A stretch of DNA of 64,000 nt from Primulina eburnea (GCF_022965805.1 NW_027331349.1:46200-110199); one strand, 5' to 3'. Numbered from the stretch's first letter, positions 11,533 to 24,886 are shown. The notes: generated from the sequence alone by a model not told the origin. A program made the numbers and translations.

Positions 11533-12285
11533 TCCAATTTTTTTAATATAAACACTTAAAGGTAATATTTTGTCTCCGAAAAAGACAATTCAAGGTTGAA
11601 TTAGTAGGTTTTGATCCCAAAGGAACATGAAAAAAATAGATCAAAAGTTTAACACATTAATAGGAGTATAATTGCTAAACCATAGTAATTTAGAAGACTA
11701 AGGGGTTTAAGAGGGGAAGTTATGCAGAACAAAAGGAGGAGAGCTTGGAAAACAGAGAAGTTATAATTATTCGGCCTTCATCTTATTACTCAAATGTAAC
11801 CACTAACACATAAAACAAATTGTAACCAAACTATGGCCTCAAAAACTACTTATAACTCAGAAAAGCTTATTTTCGTAACATGTTAATCGTTCATCTATAT
11901 AGCCATCGAGGCACACGCGTTGCGTGTGTCATGAATATATTGAGCTAATATATTAAACATTCATGATATTACAATATGCTTAAATTACGATGCATGTGCG
12001 GTGTTGTGCACGAATATTAAGGATAACATGTCTAATAATAAGTATGCTAAAAGATAAAATTGTGCAAAGACTGAAGAAAGTTAAAATAGTAAGTTTATCT
12101 TGCGTCACAATTGAAACGACATAACTATTGATAACATTAAATCATACACAAAATAAAAATAATTTTCATCCAATTAGCTATGGTGGCCATCCAGCTGCAA
12201 CCTGTTCTCCTTCTACGGCTTTAGGAATATTTGCCACTAAAGGAAAATTGTTAGCAGCTTCAGGGGCTTCTATTTTATTGTCATA
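11533..12285 (-). other. Helitron A segment with internal decayed 3' terminus
   Basis: Non-coding on both strands. At about 11908-11935 lies a second copy of the Helitron hairpin (CACACGC/GCGTGTG), but its terminal motif reads CTAT instead of CTAG on the minus strand. It mirrors 54074-54103 in copy B. Confidence 0.8.
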
Positions 12286-12510
12286 TTAATCATCTCTAAC
12301 CCTTCTTGATCCGTTTACTTTTTTATCAATCAATGCAATTCTTACACTACGATTCTCCAAGTTCTCCTTCAGACTAAAGCTCTCATATCTTTTTGAGGAG
12401 ATAGCTGGAGCCGCGCGTAATTCTGATTTTTTCCTAATCAATTCTCTTTGCTTAGGACTATCCTCACTGTCTATGTTTACTGAAGAAGCTTTACCACACA
12501 CACAACCCAT
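12286..12510 (-). pseudogene. Captured 5' exon of an MGC-type CDK-like protein kinase (copy A)
   Basis: Minus-strand ORF beginning MGCVCGKASSVNIDSEDS, the N-terminal non-catalytic region of plant CDK-like Ser/Thr kinases of the At1g54610 type. Their MGC start is a likely myristoylation/acylation site. The first ATG in the MGC frame is at 12508-12510. A TAA interrupts the frame after 74 codons, and kinase-family residues (IPKAVEGEQVAAGWP) continue in frame beyond it to about 12180. No catalytic domain follows. It mirrors 53492-53716 in Helitron B. Family identity is from memory of the conserved N-terminus; capture by the Helitron is inferred from its presence in both copies. Confidence 0.75.
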
Positions 12511-13060
12511 AGTTTTCACCAATAACAAACAAACCCCTCTCCCAAACTCTAAATAACAGTCAATTCACTGTATAATATCTTATATATTTCTCAGTTTTCA
12601 GAAACCCGTGAAGGAAATGGCATCCATCATATAATTCAAGTGAGTCCAACCACATAAATCAAGACCCAATTCAATACAAAATCGAATACTCTCATGCAAC
12701 AACCGACCGGAATTTGAAATGAAAAATCAGCTGCTTCGACAATTCAAAAACACAAACCAAGGAGCCATAATTTACGCCATAGCTTCACGCAAAACAATAT
12801 ATTGAAAAAGAAGCAAACTTTAAAACTAGTTCCAAAAAAATAAATTACCAGAATCTCGAACAAACTCAAATCGGGAAAAAAAATAATGCCTATTCCGAGA
12901 AATTATCAGACTGCATTCACCATTCCAATTCAGTTCCAAAAATATTGATATTAATAATGTAAAGGTAAGTTTATACAATAGCATGGAGCATTTAGATTCT
13001 AGTTAGGAGTCTAAAACCCACAACGCTGGATAAGAGCATTAAGTTGAAGCATAAGACAAC

Positions 13061-13851
13061 CTGGAGGGCGCAGTAGTTGCTAAGAGAATGCAAGAATCCG
13101 TCGCTTGCATTTTCTGTAATCATTTTGGACATTGCGTCTGGATTGGGGTTTAGAAACTGCATAAATTCCAAATGCTAAACATTAGGAAACGTGTGAAGAG
13201 TCCATCCATGGTAATTTTTATCAGTATATGAACTTTTCAAATAGTGTTAAGTGACCTTATGAAAAAGGTTCAGCGGCAAAAATTTGCGGCAAGAGTTCAC
13301 TAAATCAAATACCTGTCGTATGCAACCAACAATTCGGTCAAGTTCTAAATGTTTACCTCTACAATAGGATAGCAAATCAAATTCATGAAACTCCACCCGA
13401 TCAAGTAAAGTTTTTTTCTGCCCTTCATAAATAGGTTGGCCATTCTCGTCTAAAGAATTAAAATATAGATTTATCCAAGAGATTTTTACTGGTCTTGGAT
13501 TAATATCATTGTACCCAGTTAAGGAACATCATTTGCCATATTTATCAAGTTTCCAGAAAATATAAGATAAAAACCATTGTGCCTTAATTGGAGAAAACTT
13601 ATATGAAAAAACTTGGGTATTATAAAAACAGGTAGTGTATCATCAAAGAATCCTTACCTTCAGGTGTGACCATTTTCCAGCAATAGCTATGGATATCCAT
13701 CCATTTCCACTACCAAGCTCGGTTACAGTTTTGTACTTTAAAATAGAGTCCGGATGCCTGTTAAGTCCTTCAAAGAACGTGAAGGACCAATCATCTGGGA
13801 CAAAGATATTGTGTATCACCATCATGGTAAGTTTCTTCCTCCTCTGAAATC
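13061..13851 (-). pseudogene. Captured methionine S-methyltransferase fragment (copy A)
   Basis: Three exon-like pieces with plant splice junctions, read on the minus strand: about 13851-13658, 13516-13313 and 13156-13061. The first has IFVPDDWSFTFFEGLNRHPD and a SAM-binding motif ELGSGNGWISIAIA. The second has SWINLYFNSLDENGQPIYEG. The third has NPNPDAMSKMITENAS. The parent enzyme makes S-methylmethionine from methionine and SAM in the cytosol and is over 1,000 residues long; only about 165 residues are here. Introns are retained, so capture was at DNA level. It is identical in layout to 52150-52940. Confidence 0.82.
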
Positions 13852-13950
13852 CTGTAACATATATCATGTATTTAACGATTACTGTAAATATTCGTACATA
13901 ATTTATTTTAAAAAATTTACAATAAAGAGAGTTGAATTACTTACACTTTA

Positions 13951-15565
13951 TCATTCTCTATTAGGTAGCAATACCTCTTTGAAAACCACGTTTCTTGTGA
14001 ATACACCATTTTGACGCTCTAAATTCCCGTCTTTTACCAAAATTTTTGTAGAATTTCGTGAGACTCCTCTCGAAAGTGCCACATATAACTGACCGTGGCT
14101 GAACACATGGTTACGCAAAAATATGCCAATATTTGGGATTGTTTGACCTTGTGCTTTGTTTATTGTCAGAGCAAAACTAAGCCTTATCGGAAATTGTCGA
14201 CGTGTCAACTCAAATGGTAATCCAGAATTATCTTCACTTTTCAAGGGCATTCTATGTAGAAAGTATCTGTTACCCTTGTGAGGACCTGTTATGATCTCAG
14301 CATCTATAAAATTTCTACGAAGAATGCGACATATCAATCTTGTTCCATTGCATAGACCAAGTTCAGGTGCAACATTTCTCAAGAGCATGACAGGACTCCC
14401 TACTTTCAATATGATTTTATGGGGTGGCAAACCACTTGGACTAAGGGAATTCAAAAATTCTTCTTGAAAAAGGTTGTGATTGTCGTCTTCTACACTATCC
14501 CAAGATGTATACTCTTTTTCCTCTCCAGGAAACTTGAGAATGAGCATTTGATTAATATTGTCCACATCAACATTTTTTGGTGTGATGATTGCTCTATCAA
14601 CCATATACTTTTCATCATTAACATGATTTATCATATTGGGAAAAACAGAATCAATCAACATCTGAATTGATTGTTCACCTTCCCATGGTATGATAATTGA
14701 ATCTGGTAATTTTATGAAATCACGATTTACAGTATGTTGCAATCCATCACCTACGCGCAAGAGAAATTGCGAGAACTCAATATCTTGAGCAGATCTCATA
14801 TTTTGTTGAAGGTGTATTATCTTTACGCAATTCCAGAATGTTGACCTTGAAATACTTGCAGCAATTTGTTCTGCCTTTGACCCTCGTTTAACAACGGGTA
14901 ACACTTGTCGAAAATCGCCACCAAAAACCATTGTTTTCCCTCCAAATGGTATTTGATTTTCCATAATATCTTGGAAACTCTTACTGACAGATTCAAAAAC
15001 ATATCGATTTGCCATTGGAGCCTCGTCCCATACTATAGCTGATGCACGTCTTATTAGATCTGCAAGTTCTGTCTGTTTTTTTAGTTTGCAAAGAGTTGAT
15101 GCGGTTGGTCTAAGTGGAATTTGAAAACGTGAATGTGCAGTTCTTCCACCTGGCAACAATGTCGCAGCTATTCCAGATGTTGCTACCGCAATTATTATTT
15201 TACCCATTTTTCTTAAATGTGCCAACATTGAGCGGTATAAAAAAGTCTTACCAATGCCTCCAGGACCATCAATGAAGAAAAGTTTTGATTGGTTATGCGT
15301 AATACTTTCTATGATGGTGTCAAATGCAATCCTCTGTTGAGCATTCAAACGTTCAATAGATCTCAAATCATCATCAGAAATATGATAAGAAAGCTCATCC
15401 TCAATTATTCTCGGTAGTGGTGCGTCTTCTAAAAACTCAGCACTTATTGATGGCAAATCAAAATCATCAAGGTTGATTTTGTATTGATGCAACAACCTTC
15501 GTATCTCAACCAATAACTTATTGATGATGAAGTTACTTGATGAAATTTCTCTGCCATAATCTTCA
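13951..15565 (-). pseudogene. Helitron A Rep/helicase, C-terminal helicase part
   Basis: An open frame of about 537 codons read on the minus strand, carrying the PIF1-type helicase of a Helitron. Motifs in order: Walker A GPGGIGKT, AIVWDEAPM (Walker B), GGDFRQVLPVV, NMRSAQDIEF, ALTINKAQGQT, YVALSRGVS. It unwinds DNA during rolling-circle transposition. It differs from copy B by few residues, for example NRYVFES against NRYAFES and SRNSTK against SQNSTK. The upstream side is lost at the junction at 15565, so neither start nor Rep domain is present. Confidence 0.9.
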
Positions 15566-16516
15566 ATATTATTTGTAAATATTAGTATAGTGGATGATCA
15601 GATTGGAAGATGGTGGCCATGATGATATGAAGATCGAAGACATGTAAAATTGGAAGCCATGTAATAGTTGCATTTGCATCCCTTGCATTTCCCTAGGATT
15701 GGACCTAGGCCCGTGTTTAGCTCACACGGCCATTAGTATTGGGGCGATTGATCATCCTTGTCTTGTTTACTGTTTATAATATATGCATGATATGTTATAA
15801 ATAATATTATGTGCGTTATTATTTGATAATAACAAAGTTGCATGAATCCGGCAAACATACGATCAAACATGGCGAGCTTTTAAATAAAATTAATGATGAG
15901 ACCTTTCAAAATTAAAAACCCTCATTTTGATAAGATTCAAAATTAATATCAGCACCGAAAAGGGGAATTATAAATTTGTTTATAATTTCCTTGTCTTCCA
16001 TCGACAATGGGTGCATGATGAACGCTACCCGTACTCGGGGCTCGGCTCATATTATTGGGGAGTTTTGGGTGCCGGAAAGCTTGTGACATCCATTGACATG
16101 GTGATGTGAACTACGTGGAACTCCCATGATTTCGGCTCATATTATTGAGGGAACTCATGGCGACCGTCCATTAAGGTTCAACATCGATGGGTAAGCTTGA
16201 CACGTGAAGATGAACGACGTCATATTATTGGGTCCTAATCAAACGTGAGACAAAAGTTTACGTAGAGGGTTGCATTGTGATGCAATTGGAAACTACCTTT
16301 TAGGAATTGTGATTGGCTGATATTATTCGGGATCAATTCGCTAATTGGACCTTACTACCTACTGAGGAAAGGAGTTTCCCGTTTTCACTAGAGGTAGTGA
16401 AAGATGTCAAAACAGTGGGAGCAATATTTATGAAGTAAAGTCCAAACTTCATATCTTACTAAATATTTAAAATAGTCATCATCTTTATCTGTTTTTACTT
16501 TCAGTACAAATCGACA

Positions 16517-17345
16517 ATGTCTTCGATGCCAATTCGATATCTATAATACTCGACAAACACATATACTCTGGACCTAATTACCTCACTTGGCTAAGAAATT
16601 TGAAAATAGTCTTAAATTCGGAAAGGGTAACATATACACTAACTCAGTCGCCCCCTGTTGAGGCTCCGACTGACTGCATCCTAGGAATTGCAGGCTTCAA
16701 GGAATGGTGTGACCATGACTTGATAGCCAGGTGTTATATGCTGACTTCTATGAACGATGAGCTCAGAGGCGTTTTGAGATGCAAAGAGTGCTGCTGACAT
16801 TCATTTGCATCTCAAAGAGCTCTTTGGAGAGCAAACGCGTCCTCTTAGGCATGCTACCGTCAAGACTGATCACTTTCGCATCGCAGTCCTCGGTCCATGA
16901 GCATGGCCTAAGGTGATCGGCTCGTGGACAAGCTCGTTGGCATGGATTCTGATCTTGCCTTCAGGTAACCACCGACTGGTTGCTGTTATCACTGCCTAGC
17001 TCATTTGATCCTTTTGTGGTGAACTTCAACATGAACAAGATGGAACCACCCTTGAGGAGTTGGTGAACATGCTTGTTACTTTTGAATCCACCATCAAGAA
17101 GAGAAGTTGGTTCTTTATGTGGGTTCTTCATCTGGTACGAAGATTGATCCACATGGGAATGGAAAGAAGGTTCTTTCCAACGTCCCAAGAAGAACGTGCC
17201 CCTGTTGAGGCAATCTCCGAACCCTGTTGGGCAGCCACACCAGTTAAGGGCTGACAAGACTGGTGATGTTTGTCATCACTGCAAGAAGCCTGGACATTGG
17301 AACGAAATTGCAAGGAATATCTGCCCAGAAGTGTTCTGGAAACGG
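16517..17345 (+). pseudogene. Noisy copy of copia 1 gag
   Basis: Corresponds to 6219-7079, broken into several frames by single-base deletions (YLTWLRNLKIVLNSE and CHHCKKPGHW lie in different frames). The breaks probably reflect sequencing error rather than evolution. Confidence 0.8.
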
Positions 17346-19650
17346 TATGTTCTAAATTTAAGTAAACATTTTAATAACTCTACTTCTTGGGTATTAGATA
17401 CCGGTTGTGACTCACATCTTTGTAATGGGTTACAGGTGATGGGAAGAAGTAGGAAGCTTAAGGAAGGTGTGACCTTCTTGAGAATGGGCAATGGAGCAAG
17501 AGTTGCTGCCAAGCTATTAAGGTGTTACTTATTGTTGAACAATGACTTTAAGTTAATTTTAAGAGATGTTTTGTTTGTACTGTTTGTAAAACATTGTTTC
17601 CATTTCTATGTGATAAAAATGGATATTCTTGTTTTATTAGCAAAGGTGTTTGCAACATTTACAGAATGAATGTTTAATTGGTACTGAGAACTTGAAAAAC
17701 GATCTCTATAACTTAAAATAAAAGATATTCTACTAAATGTCCATTCAAAGGCAGATACCATATAGATATGGATGGGTAAGCCTCCCAAATATTCTTATCT
17801 TAGAATATGGGGAGCCCTGCTTATGTGAACAGTAGTGGGAGATAATTGGATTGTTGATCCATTTTATGTTCTTTTTGTGGGATATCCAAGGAATTATTGG
17901 ATATCATTTCTATCATCCCCAAGAAACAAAATGTTTGTTTCTAGGAATGCAACCTTTTTGGAAAGGATTTTCTATTGGATAGAAAAAGGCAGATGATAGA
18001 ACTCGAAGAGGTTCGAGAGAAACCCACATTATAGAACCCACATCCGATGAGCCAGAGAGGAGATACAAGCTCCTAGCAGATCGGAAAGTCTCGAGACCAC
18101 CTATGAGGTATGGTCAGCTTCTTGAAGAAGGCCATGATGAGCCTAACCATGGATGTGATCCATGGACCTTCAAGGAAGCGTTATCTGATGCCAATTCATC
18201 CAAGTGACTTGAAGAAATGGAATCTGAGTTGAATTCCATGCATTCGAACCAAGTGTAGGATCTTGTGGATCCACCTGTGGAACTGTTCCCACAGGGACTT
18301 GGGGAGGATGGGAAGGTGTTGACCTTCAGGCGCGATTGGTGGCAAAAGGATGTACTCAAACAAGGAGTTGACTTTGAGAACCTTTTCCCAATCGCAATGT
18401 TCAAGTCCATAAGGATTTTATTAGCCATAGCTGCATGTATGACTATGAAATATGGCAGATGATGTCAGACAAACTTTCTAAATGGGGATTTTAAGAAAGT
18501 TATTTACATGTCTAAACCTGAAGGGTTTACATCTATCGGAAGTGAGCATATGGTATGCAAACTTCAGAGATCTATTTATGATCTAAAGCAGGCATCAAGG
18601 AGTTGGAACCTCAGTTCGACAGTACAATCAAATAGTTGTTGATTTACTATGAATCTGAGGGACCCTATGTGTATAAGAAGGTCAGTGAGTGTTGTGACAT
18701 TCCTGGTGTTTATGTTGATGACATTCAATCATTGGGAATGATGTAGGAATGTTGCAATCAACAAAGATATGGTTAGCGAGTAAGTTCTCGATGCAGGACT
18801 TGGGTGAAGCATCTTTTGTATTGGGATACATATCTTAGAGATAGATCGAAAAGATGGCTTGGTCTCACCCAGTCCACATACATGATCCCATCGTGAGCGG
18901 TTCTCGATGGATGCGTCCTTGAGAGACATCTACCAATGTGTCATGGCGTGTCCCTATCCAGTCTGTCTCCGAGACTGATGCAGAATAGTGCGATGACACG
19001 CATTCCGTATGCTTCGGCAATTGGTAACATCATGTATGGGATGATATCTACACGTCCTGACGTGGCGTTTTCACTATGTGTAGTGAAAAGATATCAATCG
19101 AACCCCGGTCTTCCACAACTAGAAAGCTGTGAAAGCATCCTCAAGTTGTTGAGAAGGATCAATAAGTTGTTCTTGGTCTATGGGGGTAGAGAACTGAAAT
19201 TGGAAGGCTATACCGACTCTAGCTTCCAAAGCGATATCGATACCCGAAGTCAACCTCTAGTTTTGTATTCATGCTCAACGGTGCTGCTGTCTCTTGGAAG
19301 AGTTCCAAGCAGACAATAATACGGATTCCACACAGAGGCCGAATACATGCTGCATCAGATGCAGCAAGAGAGGCTGTTTGGATAAGAATTCGTCCAAGAG
19401 TTGGACGTCATTCCTAATAGAATTGCCCTATCCCGGTGTTGTGTGACAACACGGGAGCTATAGCTCAAGCAAAGGAGCCAAGGTCTCATCAGAAATCCAA
19501 ACTCGTATTGAGAAAGCACCACATCCTCGAGAGATTGTGGAAGAAGAGATTGTGTATTGACAAAGTCGGCTCCACAGATTATGTTGTTGATCCACTAGCT
19601 AAGCCTTTACCTGGACCATTGTTCGACAGCATCGCGAATCATGGGTTTTT
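17346..19650 (+). pseudogene. Noisy copy of copia 1 pol remnant
   Basis: Corresponds to 7080-9409. Protease (LDTGCDSHLCNG), RT and RNase H pieces ([26 protein letters not shown]) can be recognised in short frames with extra frameshifts relative to the first copy. Confidence 0.8.
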
Positions 19651-19686
19651 AGCATATGGTAGTGTCTCTAGTGCAAGGGGGAGATT

Positions 19687-21693
19687 GTTAGAGTAGGTGC
19701 CCGTCGAGCCAAGTGTTGGCCGAGTGTTCACAATGAAACTCTATGTATAGCAATCTTTATTTTAATAATATTTGAAATTATTATTTTGAAAATCTTTATC
19801 TGTATACCCATGCTAGCTGCATGATAAAGCCCTTGAATATACAAATAGTAGAAGAATATAAGATGCTCATATGATAGTATCATGAAACTCATATTTGTAA
19901 TACTGTATATTCTAAACGGTTCCTAGTCGATTCAGCCGCACTAAGAAGGATATAGGCCGCTCGAGTTAGAGACTAGTATCTGCGATGTGAGTACCATGTT
20001 TCATTGGTAGGGGACATTGTGATGTCCAACATGCAGATAGTGCTCCTTGTAGAGTGCACTGAACAACCCTCCATAAAAGGACTTTCCAAGTGTTTCTCAC
20101 TTATCGAGTGAAAAGTCCTGGTTTATGGTTGTACAGATTATTCCTTATGACCCGGGACAACATTGAGACTCTATGTGCTAGAATTACACTTTGACTTGTT
20201 TACCGACTCTCATGGGGTCATTAGGTGGCAAGGTTGGGTGTTCTGTCGAAACACATAGGAGTCGATGCATTGTAGTCGGGGATTCACCGCTTACCTTCGG
20301 GTATGGATATCCTATGTGTTTTCATGTGTATGTAGATGAAATCTCTGGCCAGAGTATGGTTGTAATTATGAAAGGGTTTCATAGATTACACCTCGATGCA
20401 ACTACGACATGACACATAGTATCGATTCATTGACAACTCTCGATAAACCAATGGTTGTCGAATCGATCGGGATATATGAGTTGAAGGGACCGTACTGTAC
20501 GCTAACCATAATTGAATGGTTTCTTGCAGGCACTATCATGTGATACCTAGGGAATCAGTAAGCGATGCTGCTAGGCGTTTAACGTGATTGGTTGGGTACT
20601 ATACAGACTTGAGTTCTGACTTTCTTATATCAAGGGTTGATAAGTAAGAATGGAGCAATTGGGGTATGCTCGAATAAGGACATGTTTAGTCCGAATCACA
20701 TGGAGATGTGACCCCACGCTAGTTGTATCAATGAACCATTGAGGGCCACACAAGTACTAGCTTTCTAGATCCCGTTGAGGTAAAAATAGTTCAATGTGTT
20801 GAACGCTTATAAATGTGTTTATAGCGTAAAGAAAAATAGAAGTATGACTTCTATGAGAGAAATATAAATTTTAATTTATGGAAGTGTTCCTAGATTAAAT
20901 TTGGCCAAGTGATAATGTTTGAAAATTGTGATTTTCATAAACATTATTATGGACTAAATTAAATTAATTCAAGGGTTGAATAATTAAACACTAGTGGGCC
21001 TAGTAGAGCCAAATAATTAAATTATTAAGTGTTGGATAATTAATAACATTGGGCCTTGTAGAGCCCAATTGGAAATAATTATTTAACTAGTGGGCTTGAT
21101 TAAATCAAGTAAATTCTAATTGGGCTCAAAATGTTTTGAGACAATTAAAAGTCCATGGGCTTGTAATAGTTACAAGCCACTGCAAAGTATGCTAGGTTTG
21201 CATGCTTGGGAGGTGAAGAGGCTTGGAATACTTTTGAATAAATATTGAAAAAGCATGGGATCACTTTTTGGACAACCAAGGTCACTCTTCCCTCCCCTCA
21301 TCCTACATGGCCGATTTTTGTGATATTCCTCTCCTCCATTTTTCTCTCTTTTGTTCTTCAATTGTTGGAGATCAAAAACACTTCTTTTGAAAATCCTCTT
21401 AATTTTTCTAGTGCAATTAAGAGTGATCTTCCAGTTAGTGGTGGGCTTGATTTTGAAGGAAAAAGGAGGCTTGGAGGAGCTTGTAGATCTTCATGCCTTG
21501 AAGAGCTTTGTTGTTTGACAACAAAGTTGGAGCCAACCATCAACTTTGAAGTTGATAGGTAATTTTCTAACATCCTATGTATGTTTTTGAGATTTTTGTA
21601 AATATTGCACACTCTAATGGTGGCCGAATTTCCCTTAAAATTTATTTTTATGCTTCCGTTGCGTTTCCGGCCACCGTAACCGGTCCGCTTTCA
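19687..21693 (+). repeat. Noisy copy of the copia 1 right LTR
   Basis: TG at 19687, CA at 21692-21693, followed by AAAGATCC as at 11528. It is 2,007 nt instead of 2,059, which gives a deletion load of about 2.5 percent. Confidence 0.85.
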
Positions 21694-22439
21694 AAAGATC
21701 CAATTTTTTTAATATAAACACTTAAAGGTAATATTTTGTCTCCGAAAAAGACAATTCAGGTTGAATTAGTAGGTTTTGATCCCAAAGGAACATGAAAAAA
21801 ATAGATCAAATTTTAACACATTAATAGGAGTATAATTGCTAAACCATAGTAATTTAGAAACTAAGGGGTTTAAAGGGGGAAGTTATGCAGAACAAAAGGA
21901 GGAGAGCTTGGAAAACAGAGAAGTTATATTATTCGGCCTTCATCTTATTACTCAAATGTAACCACTAACACATAAAACAAATTGTACCAAACTATGGCCT
22001 CAAAAACTACTATAACTCAGAAAATCTATTTTTTCGTAACATGTTAATCGTTCATCATATAGCCATCGAGGCACACGCGTTGCTGTGTCATGAATATATT
22101 GAGCTAATATATTAAACATTCATGATATTACAATATGCTTAAATTACGATGCATGTGCGGTGTTGTGCACGAATATTAAGGATACCATGTCTAATAATAA
22201 GTATGCTAAAGTAAATTGTGCAAAGACTGAAGAAAGTTAAAATAGTAAGTTTATCTTGCTCACAATTGAAACGACATAACTATTGATAACATTAAATCAT
22301 ACACAAATAAAAATAATTTTCATCCAATTAGCTATGGTGGCCATCCAGCTGCAACCGTTCTCCTTCTACGGCTTTAGGAATATTTGCCACTAAAGGAAAA
22401 TTGTTAGCAGCTTCAGGGGCTTCTATTTTATTGTCATAT

Positions 22440-22666
22440 TAATCATCTCTAACCCTTCTTGATCCTTTTACTTTTTTATCAATCAATGCAATTCTTACAC
22501 TACGATTCTCCAAGTTCTCCTTCAGACTAAAGCTCTCATATCTTTTTGAGGAGATAGCTGGAGCCGCGCGTAATTCTGATTTTTTCCTATCAATTCTCTT
22601 TGCTTAGGACTATCCTCACTTTCTATGTTTACTGAAGAAGCTTTACCACACACACAACCCATAGTT
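22440..22666 (-). pseudogene. Noisy copy of the captured kinase exon
   Basis: Minus-strand match to 12286-12510 starting MGCVCGKAS, with small deletions that shift the frame. It belongs to the duplicated block and adds no new gene. Confidence 0.75.
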
Positions 22667-23208
22667 TCACACCATAACAAACAAACCCCTCTCCCAAACT
22701 CTAAATAACAGTCTTCACTGTATAATATCTTATATATTTCTCAGTTTTCAGAAACCCGTGAAGGAAATGGCATCCATCATATAATTCAAGTGAGTCCAAC
22801 CACATAAATCAAGACCCAATTCAATACAAAATCGAATACTCTCATGCAACACCGACCGGAATTTGAAATGAAAAATCAGCTGCTTCGACAATTCAAAAAC
22901 ACAAACCAAGGACCATAATTTACGCCATAGCTTCACGCAAAACAATATATTGAAAAAGAGGCAAACTTTAAAACTAGTTCCAAAAAAATAAATTACCAGA
23001 ATCTCGAACAAACTCAAATCGGGAAAAAAAATAATGCCTATTCCGAGAATATCAGACTGCATTCACCATTCCAATTCATTCCAAAAATATTGATATTAAT
23101 AATGTAAAGGTAAGTTTATACAATAGCATGGAGCATTTAGATTCTAGTTAGGAGTCTAAAACCCACAACGCTGGATAAGAGCATTAAGTTGAAGCATAAG
23201 ACAACCTG

Positions 23209-24872
23209 GAGAGACTCTATGTGCTAGCGTTCACTTTGACTTGTTTACCGACTCTTATGGGGTCATTAGGTGGCAAGGTTGGGTGTTACGGCGAAACATA
23301 TAGGAGTCGATGCATTGTAGTCGGGGATTCACCGCTTACCTACGGGTATGGATATCCTATGTGTTTTTCATGTATATGTGGGTTGAAATCTCTGATCAGA
23401 GTATGGTGGTAATTATGAAAGGGGTTTCATAGATTACACCATCGATGCAACTACGACATGACACATAGTATCGATTCATTGACAACTCTCGATAAACCAA
23501 TGGTTGTCGAATCGATCGGGATATATGAGTTGAAGGGACCGTACTGTACGCTAACCATAATTGAATGGTTCTTGCAGGCACTATCATTTGATACCTAGGG
23601 AATCATGTAAGCGATGCTGCTAGGCGTTTAACATGATTGGTTGGGTACTATCAGACTTGAGTTCTGACGTTCTTGTTATCAAGGTGTTGATAAGTAAGAA
23701 TGGGGCAATTGGGGTATGCTCGCATAAGGACATGTTTAGTCCGAATCACATGGAGATGTGAACCCACGGCTAGTCGTATCAATGAACCATTGAGGGCCAC
23801 ACAAGTGCTAGCTTTCTAGATCCCGTTGAGAAGTAAAAATAGTTCAATGTGTTGAACGGCTTATAAAGGAGTTTATAAGCGTAGGGAAAATTAGAAGTAT
23901 GACTTCTATAAAGGAGAAAATAGTTCAATGCGTTGAACGACTTATAAATGAGTTTATAAGTGTAAAGAAAAATAGAAGTATGACTTCTATGAGAGAAATG
24001 TAAATTTTAATTTAAGGAAGTGTTCCTAAATTAAAATTGGCCAAGTGAATAATGTAATTGAAAATTGTGATTTTCATAAACATTATTATGGACTAAATTA
24101 AATTAATTCAAGTGTTGAATTAATTAAACACTAGTGGACCTAGTAGAGTCCAAATAATTAAATTAATCCAAGTGTTGAATTAATTAAATAATATTGAGTC
24201 TTGAAGAGCTCAATTAAAATAATTATTTAACTAGTGTGACTTGAGTAAATTCAAGTAATGTTTAATTAGTCTCAAATGTGTTTGAGATAATTAAATTTAG
24301 TCCATGGTTTTTAATTTGATTAAAAACCATATAATATGCATGCATGGGAGGTGAAAGGTTGGGAGACTACTTTTTGAGTTTTCAAGGCATGGCATGCAAC
24401 TTTTTGGGACAACTTTTTCCACTACCAAGACAAGTCTCCCCTCCCTCATTCTTGCATCCTCATGGCCGAAATTCCTCCCCTTTCTCTCTCAAGTTTTCTC
24501 TCATTTTTCTTCTTCAATTGTTGAGGAGAAAATATACACTTCTCTTTGAAAAATCTTCATATTTTTCTAGTGCAAAATATGAAGGGTTCTAGCTAGTTGG
24601 TGGTGGGCCTAATTTGAAGGAAAGATTCAAGATCTTGGAGAGCTTGTAGATCTTCATGCCATTCAAGAGCTTTGTTGCTTGACAACAAAGTTGGAGCCAT
24701 CATCAACCTCAAGAGGTTGATAGGTAATATCTTCTAAAACACCCTATGTATGACATTTTGGTGTTTATTGTATTTGTTGCACAAAACATTGTGGTGGCCG
24801 AATTTTTGTATGAAAAATTAAAAATTTTTAACTTCCGTTGCGCTTCCGGTCACCGTAACCGATCCCCTTTCA
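23209..24872 (+). repeat. Partial left LTR of copia 2
   Basis: Matches 30415-32078 over 1,664 nt, with the same length and a 1-nt difference near the junction. It ends CA before the primer site. Confidence 0.9.
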
Positions 24873-24874
24873 AG

Positions 24875-24886
24875 TGGTATCCGAGC
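24875..24886 (+). other. Altered primer binding site of copia 2
   Basis: TGGTATCCGAGC differs by one base (A to C) from the TGGTATCAGAGC of copia 1, at the same distance from the LTR. Confidence 0.85.

Larger units (their letters stand above)
1279..15565 (-). mobile_element. Helitron copy A (interrupted by copia 1, 5' half missing)
   Basis: This is a minus-strand rolling-circle transposon. Its 3' end (CTAG preceded by a hairpin) is at 1279-1308. It continues to 2363, is split by copia 1 (2364-11527) and resumes at 11528. From 1279 to 2363 it has exactly the same length (1,085 nt) as copy B 54470-55554. From 11528 on it mirrors copy B with few substitutions. It carries the same kinase and methyltransferase fragments and the helicase half of the Rep/helicase gene. 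Homology stops at about 15565 inside that gene, where sequence from the leader of copia 1 is joined. The missing part (Rep domain, expansin fragment, 5' TC end) is present in copy B. Confidence 0.9.
15566..23211 (+). other. Deletion-riddled duplicate of 5255-13066 (probable assembly artefact)
   Basis: This block follows 5255-13066 from start to end: copia 1 leader, gag, pol, right LTR, AAAGA and Helitron A up to the methyltransferase fragment. It is 7,641 nt against 7,812 nt. The differences are overwhelmingly isolated single-base deletions spread evenly through coding and non-coding sequence, for example GATTATGAAG to GATATGAAG and AGCCAATG to AGCCATG; substitutions are few. Because the copy includes the copia 1/Helitron junction, it is the same locus read again, not another element. 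This is the error profile of raw long reads. Treat every gene fragment inside it as unreliable. Confidence 0.85.

Noticed and set aside
13951..15513. Host PIF1 helicase gene
   Set aside because: It is continuous with Helitron sequence and identical to the C-terminal part of the Rep/helicase in copy B.
15566..23211. A third Helitron and a third copia element
   Set aside because: The block contains the exact copia 1/Helitron junction and differs mainly by scattered single-base deletions, so it is a second reading of the same locus.
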